A stretch of 64,000 nt of DNA, taken from contig NW_026570228.1 of assembly GCF_019649055.1 (NCBI RefSeq), forward strand, positions 682,001-746,000, in the 5' to 3' direction. This stretch comes from Paramacrobiotus metropolitanus. Taxonomy: Eukaryota; Tardigrada; Eutardigrada; Parachela; Macrobiotidae. The position numbers and the translations under genes are program-made. Shown here piece after piece: positions 1 through 12,852 of the stretch (within the stretch, counting starts at the first letter, position 1; each line of letters opens with the position of its first letter). Below the pieces are notes generated by a model. The model had not been told where the DNA came from, did no database searches, and worked only from the letters and a program-made list of their open reading frames with translations.

Positions 1-369
1 ACCCGACCGGAGAAGAACACGCCCCCGTCCTTGTGTACACCGAAGATTGGTAAAAACCGAACAGATGTCGGCGCGATTGTCTTTTGAGATACATGGGGCA
101 GTATGCTGGCGCACGGGAGTAACGGAAACCTAACTAAGCTTAATTTGTACTGAAAGTTAAATTTTATGTCTTCGATATTTTTTCGACAATTTGTTTTAGC
201 TTGTTTGGCGATACGTGCCAGTGTTAAAAGCCCTTTGCAGATAAGTTTTGTAATGATCCCTGTTAATAATATTTACAAGAAACGGCTTCGGCATTTCTTG
301 TGGTCTGCGGTCGGGTTCCTTGAATGATTTTGATTAATTTAGTATTGCTGCATTCACTATTTGCGATAA
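1..369. other. no gene seen
   Basis: AT-rich sequence with stops in all frames. I see no gene, RNA or clear repeat here. Confidence 0.6.
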
Positions 370-850
370 CTATGAGCATTAAACAGTAGTGTTACTGTTA
401 CTTCAGTTCTCCACCACCTATCACGATTTGCGCTCAAGAAAATACGGTAATTTGGTTACTCGCTGTCTCAGTCGGCGCTGCGTACTGGACAGTACAGGAC
501 AGTGAAATTGGTCTCTCACTATGTGCAGTGAACAGTAGTGGTACTTCAGTTACTGACCACCACTCGTTTCGTTACGTACCAACCTAGCGAGCGGTACGCA
601 ATGATTATTTTCAGTAGGTCGGTCACCACTCGCCTACCGGTCTCTGTACACGAGAACAGTGACACTTCAGTCAATATGTGCAGTTCCAGAAGTGATAGCT
701 CAGTTACTCGTTCGTCACCACTCGTTTGGTTGCTCACTCACTCTGTGCACTGGAGAGTAGCGGTAGTGCGGTTACCTATCGGGCTAGTAATTTGACACTC
801 AATTTGTACACTAAATAGTAGTGATAGTTCGGTAATTCGTTGATTCAAAC
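370..850 (+). repeat. degenerate tandem repeat, unit about 60-100 bp
   Basis: A motif close to GAACAGTAGTGGTACTTCAG, followed by a CACCACTCGTTT-like stretch, recurs at about 373, 530, 655, 750 and 810 with many changes. The open frames here are by-products of the repeat, since both strands stay open together. No protein family is recognisable. From 851 to 1160 I see nothing further. Confidence 0.45.
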
Positions 851-1168
851 CCATGTGACCGTACCTCCGTGGCTGTAGTCTGCAAATGCATGGACACCCG
901 TTTTTTTTTAAAAATGACAGTTGATTATGAAGCAGTTTTTATTATTCTAAACTGTTCTTTGAGTCGATGTACGTGACAGCGGTACTCTGCTGTATATTTC
1001 CAATGTGAACAGCCCTTTTTCATTGATTGTGAATTGTGATCATCAATACATTCTAAAAGTAGCCTTTATAATTCATTCCTGACGAGGATGCCGTTAAGGT
1101 GTTTTTTTTTTGTAGGGAATATAAATTTTCCGATCTGAGCAGTGCAATCGGTTTGGCATTTTCTAATC

Positions 1169-4100
1169 GGCCAGGGTCAAAAAGAGGGAGGAATTTTGAG
1201 AGGGAGGAATTTCTGCGTGGTCAAAAAGAGGGAGGAATTTCTGAAGGGAGGGAGGGAGGAATTTTATTATGTTAAAAAATAAGGGAGGAATTTTTTCGAA
1301 GTTCAAATGAAGTACTTAAGGACCTCGAACCCGGGTCCCCGAGGTCGCCACCGAGATTTTCTCATCAAGCTGCGAGCAGCCCGCGTTTCTAATTCAAGAC
1401 ATGTTGAGAGTTCGATGAAACGGAAGTACCAGTGACCTTAAGGTCGCCACGTGACCTTTGGGTCGCCACCGATTTTCATAGTGATTCCTATGCAGTTTGA
1501 CATGTTGAGTCGAATTGAAGAACTCGGGGACCTCGAACTGGGTCCACGAGTTCGCCATCACGACATATACCATATATGCACAGTGTAATGTGCTGAGTCG
1601 AATTAAAGTACTCGGGGACCATCTAACCCGGGTCCTTGAGGTTGCCACCCCGATATGTAACATATATTCACGGTTTGCTATGCTCGGTCGAACTGAAGTG
1701 CTCCGGGACCTGGGAACCGCGCCCCTCGAATCTGTAGTTGTGTTTTTAACACATTTTTGAATATATTTTTGACTATTATAAAATTATGTCTTCTGATATT
1801 TCTGTACATATCTCTACAGTTTCTGAATATTTCTTCTAAATATTTCTAAATTTTTAAAAACTTATTAAATTTTTAGTTAACGGATGTCCAGATTTCTGGT
1901 TACAGTATCTGAATATATCTAAAAACTGAACTTCCACTCGTAAATGTTTTGCTTTTCATTACCTAAAAGTAAAAACCTTAATTCTTAAGCATCAAAAAGC
2001 TTTACAACTAAATACCTAAACAAGCAAGAATTTCTATTTTATATAAATTTCACTTTTTAATTTTTTTAATTGTTTAAAATGTTAAAAAGCTTAAACAACA
2101 AAATTACTTAACAGCTACATAGATAACTGAAACGTCAAACACCAGAATATCAATGTCGGTGGATTAGGATATACAAACATCAAAACAGCTAAAAACAAAG
2201 ACATCTGAATAGTTCAATACAGATGCCAAATACCTTAGTTGTGTAGATACAATTCTCGAAATGCCTAAGTTTGAAGTAAGTAATAAGCCTGATCTCGATT
2301 TACCAATACGTACAACCATCTTTAAATCCATAAGAAGCCTTATTATCTGAAGTTAAATCTAAGTAGCTACCCAAAATTCATTTCAGCTATGGTCGGATAC
2401 AACAGCTAAACGTAGGACGAATCTTATCTGAGGCGTTAATTTGGTTTTCAAAACTTTGATTATGCTGTGAAGTTATACAAGAAGATGTAATTCGTTTTTC
2501 CATAGTGCTTTAAAATAAATAAAAAAAACCGTGGTAAATTAGAGGCTGAACGTACAGTACGAGTACATGAGTGCGAACGCGGTTTTTGCGCGCATCAGCC
2601 GGTCGATGAGATTGCACGCGGAAGTGACGGAACCAAAGTTTTGGTATTCTTTCTAAGCATAAAAATATTCTTTATGACGACTGAAATTTGTTTAAGAACA
2701 AAACAAATTTCTATTTCATTTGTTTGGCGTAAAAACGGTTCACTTATGCGCATTTACATGTACGATTTTAACAAGGTGGTTTATAATGAGAATTTAGATC
2801 TGCAACTAAAAGCCCAATCTGCAAGGTCGAATCTGAAACTTCAGCGATTACGCCTCATACGGCTTTAGGGCAAGTGGACGGCGGTTTTTAATTTAAAATG
2901 TATAAAGCAACGAAAGCGTTAAGCATTAACACCCTATACTAGGAGATACTGTATGAGACATATTGTATGAGATTTCAATGAGTTTCAAAACAAACTGGCA
3001 CATCACAAAGTCTCATTATGAAACATTGTGTCATGTGTAGTTGTGTTCCAATGTGTCATCCGCAGATAAAGGTAATGCGCTGTTGATTTGCTTTTAAAAA
3101 TTAAAATATCGTGTTTCAAATATTTAATGCCGTTTTCAGCCAGACTTCATTTTTCCACTGCAGTTTTAGAATCCAAACGGTCATAAACTATAAAAAATTA
3201 TATTAAAATATAATATGAATTTATGATCCAAAGCTTGCGGTAAACATAAAGAAATTTGATCTAAAAGTGGTGTTTGAATTTATCTTTACAGCAGCATTAC
3301 ATAAAGTAATTTGATTAGAACATAATCAGCAAGTATTAAAACGTAGTGGTTTTAGGTAAAGAAAATTCGGCATGCTGTGCACTTTGATACTTAAAGAATT
3401 TAGGTATTTTGAAGTGAAATGCCAGTTTTTAAAAACCTTGTTTTTTCAACCAGTTTTACATTTAGGGTAATTTATTTTTCAGATATTCTTAAACACTGTA
3501 ATCGGAATTTGTACGTCTGCGTTTTACCTAATGCAAAATGGTAGAGCTGTTGAGAAGTAGAATTATTGAAAAATGTATGTAAAAATGTGATAAATGATTG
3601 AAAACGTGGAACATTTAAAATATTTTTTGAAATGTATCAAGAAATAATTGGATATATCTGAACCTTTCGAAAATACCACTAAGTATATTCAAAAATATCT
3701 AGAAATATATTTAAATATTTAAAAGTATATTTAAAAAAATGTATAATACAAAGAAAAAGTATTCATAGAAAAAATAAGATTTATTGAAAAAATAATGAGA
3801 AATACTTAGAATTATAACGAATATTTAGAAGTTTTGAGAAATATTGAAAAATTGTCGAGATAGGTACAGAAACATCAGAAAACTTAATTGTAGAGTAATC
3901 AAAAATACGTTCAGAAATGTGTTAAGACATATTTGCAGGTATATTTTAAATTATCGAAAAATATGTTGAAATGTAATCAGGAATATGTCGAAAAATATCT
4001 AAAATATTTAGAAATATATTTAGGAATAGGAAGAAATATAGTAAGAAATACTAATGAAAATATTTAGAAACATTCAGGAAGATTTAGAAATATTCCGGGT

Positions 4101-4623
4101 TTCTACGTCCTACAGCAGTAGTTTGATAAAGCACATCAAACTATGCATATAAAATATATATCATGGTGGCGACTTTGGGGACGTGGGTCCAAGAACCCGC
4201 AGCACTTCAGTTCGACTCAACATAGCAAACTATGCATATGTGGTACATATCGTGGTAGCAACCTCAGGGACCCAGTTCAAGGTCCCCGAGTACTTCAGTT
4301 CGACTCAACAAGTTAAACTGTATAGGAATCACCATGAAAATCGGTGGCGACCCAAAGGTCACGTGGCGACCTAAAGGTCACTGGTACTTCCGTTTCATCG
4401 AACCCCCAACATGTCTTGAATTAGAAACGGTGAGCGAAGCGAGCCCGCTTGATGAGAAAATCACGGTGGCGAACCCGGGGACCCGGGTTAGAGGTCCTTA
4501 AATACTTCATTTGAACCTCGAAAAAATTCCTCCCTCTTTTTAACCAAATCAAAATTCCTCCCTCTTTTTGACCACGCAGAAATTCCTGCCTCTCAAAATT
4601 CCTCCCTCTTTTTGACCCTGGCC
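1169..4623. mobile_element. 3.45-kb non-autonomous DNA transposon with very long terminal inverted repeats
   Basis: The left end from 1169 reads GGCCAGGGTCAAAAAGAGGG, and the complement of the right end at 4623 reads the same; the two arms then track each other for roughly 480-590 bp with small indels. Pairing resumes inside (about 1748-1870 with 3850-3930), so the arms are longer but interrupted. The element is flanked by a perfect 8-bp direct repeat, TTCTAATC, at 1161-1168 and 4624-4631. An 8-bp target duplication and a CAGGG-type end are usual for the hAT superfamily. The core (about 1750-4080) is AT-rich with no transposase frame, so it must depend on enzyme supplied elsewhere. Confidence 0.88.
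1300..1745. repeat. subterminal tandem units (about 100 bp) inside the left arm
   Basis: Units carrying a GTTGAGTCGAACTGAAGTACTC-like core followed by GGGGACC...GGGTCC...GAGGT(C/T)GCCACC recur at about 1310, 1500, 1590 and 1680. The mirrored arm at 4160-4480 contains the same units inverted. Such subterminal arrays are common transposase-binding regions in hAT elements; that role is inferred here. Confidence 0.65.
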
Positions 4624-4631
4624 TTCTAATC

Positions 4632-6660
4632 TGAAGAAAAAAAATTATTCCGTATTCTACGAAAATTTACGGATCGTATAAGGCGTATGTACTGATTAAT
4701 CACTGTCCTTACTTCTGCGCGGACTGTAATGGAAGGTCGCCGCTTAACGATTACTATGGTCAACCGTTTACAGCTGCCTTCAAATGGCTTTTAACGAGCG
4801 TTCTTATTCCTAAGTCATGTTTTTGAGCGCTTTAAATTGTTAACGATAGAAGTACACCTAAATATGAAAATTAATTAATCATAATGAAGATGCACGAGCA
4901 TCGATTTGTACGAGTTAATGTGTAAACGTAGAAGCCAGCTCAATGATATATACGGTACTATAATTGTATTTTATGTAGCATGTATTTTATGTAGTATTTT
5001 ATGTAGTATTTTATGTAGAGTGTCTTTCAATAAAATTAATAATATTTGTCGTGTACGTTGCTTTCCTAGCAACTACTGTTTTACTTCTAACTACTTTCTG
5101 CTGTACTTTCTGTCATTCTACCTGCTGCGCAGTTCCTGTTCACATCATTAATTATGTAGTATTAATTAACTATTAAAGTATTACTTATACAATACTTCAC
5201 AATATTATTTCTCTTATAAAACTCGAAGAAGCGTGTACGCTCAAGTTGATACTCGTGCATCTTCATTATGGAAATTATTAAGACTAAGACTCTTGCAGTT
5301 TCCTCTCATCCAGTGTGCGCGACTGCAAGTTCGGTTCATGGTCCCTGACACAGCTAGGCAGGAGTATCATACTAATAATTCTCCTCATACCGATAAAATT
5401 CATAATCATACTGATCGTCATTATATATACAATCCTAACTCCGCCGTTTCTTTTTCTCCCTTTTCCTTCAACACTGTCCGGCGCAGAATTTCGTTCGATA
5501 GCTTAAAAAACGCCTAAAATCCTGTAGTTTGTCCCTATAACTTTAGTTTTTCGACCTTCTTTTCCTTCGAATTACGAAACACGACCAAAACGAATTTTGC
5601 TGATTGGCTTATCATAAAGTAATTATTAGTGGATTGGCGGAAATGCGCATATTTCGAGCGGAAACTGCTGACACAGCGTGGCAAACTGAGACATAAAAAC
5701 TACGGTACATCAGTAATCAGTAAAACTTAACACTCCTGTTTGTCGAAATTTTGTAACTGGCAGAGCGATAGTACTCATACATTATCATTTCTTTGGCGGA
5801 AAGAGGAAGGGGCAACAGTATAACGCGATTAACTGTAAAGCAACGGGTAACTTACGTATAATCGGAAACATCATTGCTGCGTCTTAGATTTTGGTAGAAA
5901 GTTACTTTGAAGTTCCAGACACCAAATTTCATGAAATTAATTGCGTATTTTTTCTGCCTATATGCACAGTGACTTCGGTTTTCGCACGTGACGTTTTTAT
6001 TTTTAACAATTCGCGGTATGCTAGTGATTATTAGTGGAGGAAGAATTATTTCTTGAGTGAATTACTATTATTATGAATTATTAATTAGATAATTAATTAC
6101 TCTACTGATTATTATAAGAGCGGTGTTTTCACTGTTTTGGTGCTCTTCCATTTCCCTATAAATTCATTTTAGTGCAAGAAATAAATTTCATTATGCGGAC
6201 ATTCACTCGCTGCATCAGGCTGGACTTTCGCCATACCATTGTTGCTTATACGGTTCCGTAAACTAAATAATAGTTTTATCGATAATTTAATAACCAATAC
6301 TGTTAACAGAAATATTATTCCTAAAACACAAAATAAAGTTCTGCACTCAGTTTTGAAAAGAAAAAAGCAACACCTAAACAAAGGAATAATAAATATTACT
6401 ATCAGAAATAAACAAATAACAATTATGAATAATAATACTGATAATATTAAAATCAGTCATCATAATAATTGGCTGGAAAACCGATTGCGCAGTTGACAAA
6501 CGTGATCACCAAATAGAAATAAACCATGTCAAATTAAAAAAGTTTTAGCAAGCGGACGCATTTACTGATTGTTTCAGGTGGAAATTTCGGCATTCGGATG
6601 GTTTTAAAATAATGTCAATTCGGCAAGAAAGATTTTAGCATGCGGACATAAGAGCACAGA
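4632..6660. other. AT-rich intergenic stretch
   Basis: No gene is supported. A short run of TATTTTATGTAG units lies near 4975-5020. Open frames of 60-94 codons overlap one another on both strands and lack family resemblance. Confidence 0.5.
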
Positions 6661-6667
6661 ATTGAGG

Positions 6668-7345
6668 CCGGTTAAACACGGAGTTAGGGATTTCCGCCGG
6701 TCAGACAGGGGTAAGTGGTTCTCCCGGTGAGACAGAGGGGTAAAGATTTTCGCCGGTCAGACAAAGGGGCATGGATTTTCGCCGGTTAGACAGAGGCGTA
6801 AGGGTTTTCGCCGGGCAGACACAAGGGTAAGGATTTTCGCCAGACACACAGAGGGGTAAGAATTTCCTACGGTCAAACAAAGAGGCAGGGATTTTCGCCG
6901 CTTAGGCAGAGAGGTAGGGTTTTTCGCCGGTCAGACCAAAAGGTAAGGATTTTCGTCGGATAGACGGAGGGGTAGTGGTTTTCGGCGGTTAGACAGAGGG
7001 ATAGCGATTTGCGCTGGTTATACAAAGAGACAGGTATTTTCGCCGGTTAGACAGAACGGTAGGAATTTCGTGCGGGCCGAAGACAGAGGGGTTAGACAGA
7101 GGGGTACGGATTTTTGTCGGTCAGACAAAAGGGCAGGGTTCTTCGCCGGTCAGACCAAAGGGTAAGGATTTTCGCCGGATAGACAAAAGGAGTATGAAAT
7201 ACCGCCGGTCAGACAAAAGGGAAGGGTATTTCGCCGGTTAGACACAGGGGTAGGAATTTCCTCCGGTTAGACTGAGGGTAGGGATTTTCGCCGGTCAGAC
7301 ACAAGGGTAAGGATTTTCGCCGGATATACAGAAGAGTAGTAGTTC
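6668..7345 (+). repeat. 29-bp minisatellite, about 22 units
   Basis: The unit is close to GATTTTCGCCGGTCAGACAA followed by AGGGGTAAG. Units are mostly 28-31 bp and diverged by a few substitutions; one unit near 7060-7115 is expanded by an internal duplication. There is no spacer between units and no open frame across the array, so it is neither CRISPR nor protein-coding. It could be an arm of a foldback-type element, but I find no matching inverted arm nearby. Confidence 0.85.
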
Positions 7346-7439
7346 GTCATATGACAGACTTTACAGTAAAGTTTGCTAATCAATAATTCCATAATCATTA
7401 CATATTAACAATTATAGAATAAAACAATCAAAATTCAAT

Positions 7440-8230
7440 CCTACATTTTCCCGACCGAGGCCGGAGGCCGAGGTTGGGCTTGTAATCATAATCATACCAA
7501 CGTTTGAAGTCGTCATAATCATAATCATACTTACGGGTACATTATTCATAATCATACTCCAAGACTCATAACTTTTGCTATGTTCGAAACCATGCAGTTT
7601 TAACACGCGAAGATATATTTCGACTGTTATTCGCCCTCGCCTACTTTCGCCCAAAAAAAGACTACTTGTAATCAAAAGCGTGCCACCACCGGCAGGGAAG
7701 ATTGCTTATCGAAGCTTATGTTGACTCCTCGAGAGTGGTTTGAGACTATGAACGCCAAACTGTGAATATTCAAGATTTTTTTAAATAATTTCAGCGCGAA
7801 TGTTTACAGTTTTGCAGCAAGTTGTTTCACCGTCGGAAACATATATGCGGCATCGAAGGTTGTAACGTCCTTGTGAAGTGATTTTAACCAATGTGTGAAA
7901 GGTCAGTTCGGAGGAGTGGTAGAGTAGCTAAAGGGGTAGCTAGCTGACAATATACCAATGCTCATTTGAAATCTAAAAGTATTTTGTTTTGGACGGAAGT
8001 AGATGAATACAAATTAACAGTCGAAAGGAAATTTCGCACGTTAAAATTGTATAATTATGAATCTACAAATAGTGAAAGGTACGAGTATGAATGTATGATT
8101 ATGAATATTTAAGCGTCGGTATGGTTATGATTATGACAATTCTGAGCGCAGGTATAATTATGGTTATGACGATCAGTATGAGGATGATTACGGATTTTAT
8201 TAGTATGAGGAGGATTATGATCGAGTCTGA
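7440..8230. repeat. paired ATGATTATGA simple-repeat tracts in opposite orientation
   Basis: TCATAATCATA runs at 7480-7570 are answered by TATGATTATGA-like runs at 8060-8220. A GC-rich imperfect palindrome (ACCGAGGCCGGAGGCCGAGG) sits at 7453-7472. The layout suggests the two ends of a decayed inverted-repeat element, but no target duplication is visible. The remaining bases 8231-9669 show no gene. Confidence 0.4.
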
Positions 8231-9669
8231 GACTCCTACCTAGCCCCCTCACACCCTGTTACATTAGTACGTACGGTATACGTATTAAAGGACACATTGC
8301 GATATTTCGACCGTATTACTAGAAAAATTTGGTATTACACCTTGAAAGATGAGGCATTTTCATTTTTCTTGCTTTTTATTCCTAATAATCTGTAATTGGT
8401 TATAAAATGTGCGCTTAACACTGTAATTATGCATAAGCGCAAATTACATTATTTTTCTTCCCTGAACGCCAACAAGAAGCGAACATGTAGTATACTTAGT
8501 CGCACTCTAAAAATTGGTATCGCTAAATAGCCGGTAGCCATGGTATCGCTAAATTAAATACTATTTAAATTAATCTCCTTCAGAGAGAGAGTGCGCACAA
8601 TAATGTGCGCTGTTTTGTAGCATCTAAATAATTACAGAGTAGTAAGGCACAGTAAGTACACGCCAGCCGGCAGATGAAGTTTTCAACAGTGCCATGAAAT
8701 GCTAACCGATAACGTTGAGTACTGAACATTGTACTACTTCTTGTAATTATGCACCCATTGAAACGGTCCGCTTTGTATGCAGTATTTCAAAATATTTGTA
8801 ATACAATCAACCTAACACAAATGCCCAAATATCTGATAGTTTGTTGGTGATAAAGCTAAATCCATCTAAATACAGCGCAATAAACCTTTCTATTATATAA
8901 CAACATGCATTGTACATATTATACATAAAGAACACCGCGCAAGCAGTAATTCATTTATTTTTATTAATATTATTTAAGGCATTTCTTATCGCACATCACG
9001 GATGTCAGTAGAAGTCTGTTATCAGGGTTTCACATAGAGTGGCGTCCTAACAGCTGCGTGTACCATGCAGTTTCATTGCGGGTGTAGCGGCGGTGCCGCT
9101 TACGTATGTACGAGTGCAGTTGTAGGTATGAGACGTACGGGTAGTACAGTTTGCCCAGTATAGGCTATTTAAGCGCAGCAGCGGCTAATGTGATGATGTC
9201 ATTCTCTGGCTTTCTTGGATTTCGGTCTCGAATTAAAGAGAATCTGGTCCGTAGTCGGGATTTCTGGTGTTTCTGTCTCCTAGTTCTAATAGAATGTAAG
9301 GAAATAGGGACTCCTTTATCCAACTACGCTACACGGGTGCAGCAGTTATTAGTGAATGCGTTCGACAGAACTTGATGTTTCAGTCGAGCGCAATCTTCGT
9401 ACCGCGCTGCACCAACACTAAAATTCTTGATTTCACTATGTTTCCCAGTGTTATTAATTATCCGACAGGCGGAAACTAATTTAACTACCAATATTTATTT
9501 AGATGTAAATTGACAGCTATCCAAGTCCGTCCTACCCTTTCCGGCAAAAAATGTTTTGCATCGCCTGGCCAGTGCAGCCGTATCTAATTGATACCTATTT
9601 CTTTGTTATAGGAAGTAGCGATTCCTAATCGTTGCACTAAAAATTGTGCCATTGGACCAAATTTAGGGT

Positions 9670-9857
9670 TGTTAACGGTGCGGTGCGGTATACACCGGTG
9701 TGGCTTTGGTGCGGTTTTTTACGAGAAATCGCACTTAGCTTATCGGTGTAAAGCGAAAAACCCTACCGAACGGTGCGGTGAAAAACGAAAATCGTACCGC
9801 AATGTTTTAAACCGCACTGAGCCGGTGTACACCGGTGTAGCGCACGTCCGTAAACGC
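9670..9857. mobile_element. small inverted-repeat element (MITE-like)
   Basis: The left arm (about 9670-9716) and the complement of the right arm (about 9806-9857) share a CACCGGTGT...GTGCGGTTT pattern at about 75-80 % similarity over 40-45 bp. Both arms contain GGTGTACACCGG-like palindromes. No coding capacity. The target duplication is unclear. Confidence 0.5.
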
Positions 9858-9965
9858 GAAAATGCAGCGCGCTCTGCGCCTTTATCTCTGCCCGCCAGAA
9901 TGTTTGGGCTAGATATAAACGTCCTAAGAGCATTGCCGGCAGAATGTATCCAGTGACGCCTTTCA

Positions 9966-10028
9966 CCGGCAGAAAGGTTTACGCAGTTAGGCAGGACGTT
10001 TCATGTATCGTAAACCTTTCTGTCGGAT
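9966..10028. repeat. hairpin, 18-bp stem
   Basis: CCGGCAGAAAGGTTTACG pairs with CGTAAACCTTTCTGTCGG (17 of 18) around a loop of about 25 bases. It adjoins the larger fold-back at 10061-10355 and may be part of the same nested insertion. Confidence 0.55.
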
Positions 10029-10060
10029 TTCGGCGAAAAGGGTTACGCGCCGCCTTTGAT

Positions 10061-10355
10061 CGTAAACCTTAAGGAAAATGGCCCGGTACATATCGTCAAA
10101 ATTGGGATACATACACCAAAACTTTCGCTTTCGCGCATTCCGAATCACTTTTTTGTAATACTTTATGTCGTTCATTGGGCCAGTCGCCATGGCAGCCTAC
10201 GAGTAGGCAGCCAGCGACAGTCCCGCTTCCGGTGTGCTGACTCACACCGAGTCGCACTCGCAGTCGAACGCCAGATCGACTGCGATCGCGAAAGCGAAAG
10301 TTTTAGTGCATGTATCCCATTTCTGACATCATGTACCGGGCCATTTCCCTTAAGC
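10061..10355. mobile_element. fold-back element with about 70-bp arms
   Basis: Arm 10061-10135 (CTTAAGGAAAATGGCCCGGT ... ACTTTCGCTTTCGCG) is mirrored by 10287-10355 with few mismatches. The loop of about 150 bp has no frame of interest. The strong stem and lack of coding capacity indicate a MITE or a palindromic duplication. Confidence 0.7.
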
Positions 10356-10389
10356 TAAGCACGTAAACGTTTCTGTCAGTTACACTCGC

Positions 10390-11110
10390 CATTGGAAAGC
10401 GGTTCGGTCGCATCTTGGAACATCTCCAGGAAAACAGGCGACTGTGCAGCCAGAAAGACGGGATGTGTCGGGGATATGCGATCGTCGTTGGCGATGGAGA
10501 TGCATTCGTTCAGAGAGCCGGCGTCCAAGAGGCTCCGTAGTTCCAGTGGGGAGCGGTGATGCTAAAAGACAGACCGATGTAGTCATGTAGATACTCTGCA
10601 GTAGTTGCAGGGTGTACATAGCATAGTTGTTCACCACGAAATAGTCCAAATTGTACTTATTCGTGATTCCAACAATATTCAAGCTCCGCTAGCCTTCCCG
10701 GAAGCATCAAGACAACTGCTGATACGATGGCCTTTGTCGCCAGGCGGTCACCCCACGACTTCATACATCTTGCCTCCGACTTGCAAATTACGATATAGCT
10801 TTGTGTAACAAGGTACAACATCGTTAACGTTAACCTGGCTATAACAACCGCCATATTTTTTTAGTATTCGCCAGGTTTTATTGCTTGCCAGTTACCAAGC
10901 ACCTCAATACCGGCCTATGGGCCGGTGCTGAGATGCTGTACCAGGCTTGATACGACTGGAAGTTCACCCCGGGTTAAGCCCTGGTAGGGCCTCAATTTGT
11001 CAAGAGCACCGCCTATACGACGTGCCTGAACGATACGCTGAAGCTGGACTTTCATTGGCTGCTGTGTGCTTGGCATAAAATACGCTTGCGTTACACGTTA
11101 TAGTAAATCA
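10390..11110. other. no gene seen
   Basis: Overlapping frames of 65-100 codons occur on both strands without any recognisable family. A short GC-rich hairpin (CCGGCCTATGGGCCGG) lies near 10910. Confidence 0.4.
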
Positions 11111-11123
11111 ACAATCAATCCAA

Positions 11124-11860
11124 CCAGGGCCCCATCAAGGGCTATAATTTCAGACAAGTTTGATCTTTTTAAGAAAGAGAGAGGATCACTGGAATAAACA
11201 AAAAAAATTATTTTCAGCTGCTGTGATCAATGGGCGTGGCCAGAACAATTTGAAACTAAATCTTTCACTGTGCTGTATTCTATGGGAACTATCGGCTATG
11301 CTGAATGCGGTATTACACCGCTAATACCGAACAATCTAATCTGTACGGGGTCAGTTTAACTTTAAATACTCGTTTACCTTTTCTGGAAATGATACAGTTT
11401 ACACTTTACACTTACGTTTTCCAGCAGAAATGGACGTGCTTTGTTTTAGCAATTTTTTTAACCATTACGAGATCATTAACCATTACAAGCGCGCACCGAT
11501 CTACCTCGGCAGAAACAAGCTGAAGCGCGCGCTGCGTACCATTTGCAAACCCGTTTCAGAAGCGGCTGGACTGTGAAATTTATGTATGTGTAAGTCTTTA
11601 AGAAATACATAAAAATTTTGAGAGAAAAGCATGTAAAGTTAAACTGGCCTCGCACAGGTTCTTCAGTAACGTTAAAACGTATGAAGCGGTACATCGCCCA
11701 TAGGCTACAGCACTGTGTGGAATTTGCTTTCAATTTTTGTTCTGGCCACGCCCATTTATCACAGCAGCTGAGATAAATGTTTTTGCTTATTCCAGTGTTC
11801 CTCTATCTTTCTGCAAAAGATCAATTTTTTCTGAATTTATAGCCGGTGACGGGGCCCTGG
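11124..11860. mobile_element. 737-bp element with about 130-bp terminal inverted repeats
   Basis: The left arm 11124-11258 begins CCAGGGCCCC and the right arm 11733-11860 ends GGGGCCCTGG. The arms match at roughly 80 % through conserved blocks such as TGGGCGTGGCCAGAACAA. No clean target duplication is visible directly at the ends. A 12-bp direct repeat, AATCAATCCAAC, occurs at 11113-11124 and again at 11914-11925, about 55 bp beyond the right end. The interior has no transposase. Confidence 0.78.
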
Positions 11861-12565
11861 CAAGTGAGACAATGGTATTTTGCTTGTACAAGTGTATTAA
11901 TAAAGTGATTTATAATCAATCCAACTAGCGAAAGGGATTGCCCGACAATCGATCAGTAGTAACGCTGATTCGATCAAAGGCACTCAGCATTCGAGATGGA
12001 ATTTCTGTGAAAGCGTACGTCTGAACATCAAGCAGTACGAGTTTACGCGCATGAGTCCTACAAGATATATTATTACAACTTCCGGCTAAGGATGCCAGGG
12101 AGAGCGCAACGACTTCGCATAACACTACGTCACTACCGGAAGAACTTGGACCATTTTATACTGCTTGTTAATTACTTGTTGAACGAAATCGACATAACCT
12201 CGGCAGATAATTTCAATTTTTTTCTCATTGCCTCTCAGCTTATTAATCACGGAAACAATGCAAACTGTCCCAAAGAACAATAAATTAAATCCGTTCTTTC
12301 GCCGAAGTAACGAAGTAAATTTCAGGCCGACTAAACAATTTCTATTTATGAGTGTTTTCCCGTCGCTTTAGCACTGAATCTTTTCGAACGAAAACAGCGT
12401 AACGTTAGTCAGCTTGGCCAGTTTCTGATTCTTACGAGTTAGTATGCTCCTTTACCTCTCTTAAAGCCGCAGCTTCATTCAGTACGGTCAACCTTGTTGG
12501 AATTGACAACATTACTCTGGCTTTAACACCTTTAAATAGGTCATCGCAAAAGCATATGCTGAAAT

Positions 12566-12852
12566 TATGGTGTTGGCCGGCCCGGCCCTTTTGGGAGGAC
12601 CGCGCCCCTCGGCCCGGGCCGTCCGCTGTGGACGTTAATTATGGAAAAAAACGTAGAAAACGTAAAATTTCATTGGGATTTACTGAAATTCAGTATTTTT
12701 TATGTATTTTTTTATTTTGGCAGTATTAAACGTCTCCTAGGCGAATATCCGCCTGTTTTTCTGTTGACATAATCTCTGTAGCCGCTTGCTCAATGACAGC
12801 CGGGAGTGAAATAATGGTGTGCTGCGAGACGACCCGGGCCGACCCAATGCTA
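12566..12852. mobile_element. degenerate hAT-like MITE
   Basis: The left end (TGTTGGCCGGCCCGGCCC) and the complement of the right end (CATTGGGTCGGCCCGGGT) resemble the 22-bp ends of the hAT transposon at 34427-35962. The flanks GCTGAAAT (12558-12565) and GCTGCAAA (12853-12860) match at 6 of 8, consistent with a decayed 8-bp duplication. It is probably an old non-autonomous relative of that element. Confidence 0.5.

Noticed and set aside
6668-7345. CRISPR-like array because of near 29-bp periodic units.
   Set aside because: Units are contiguous with no unique spacers, and the genome is eukaryotic.
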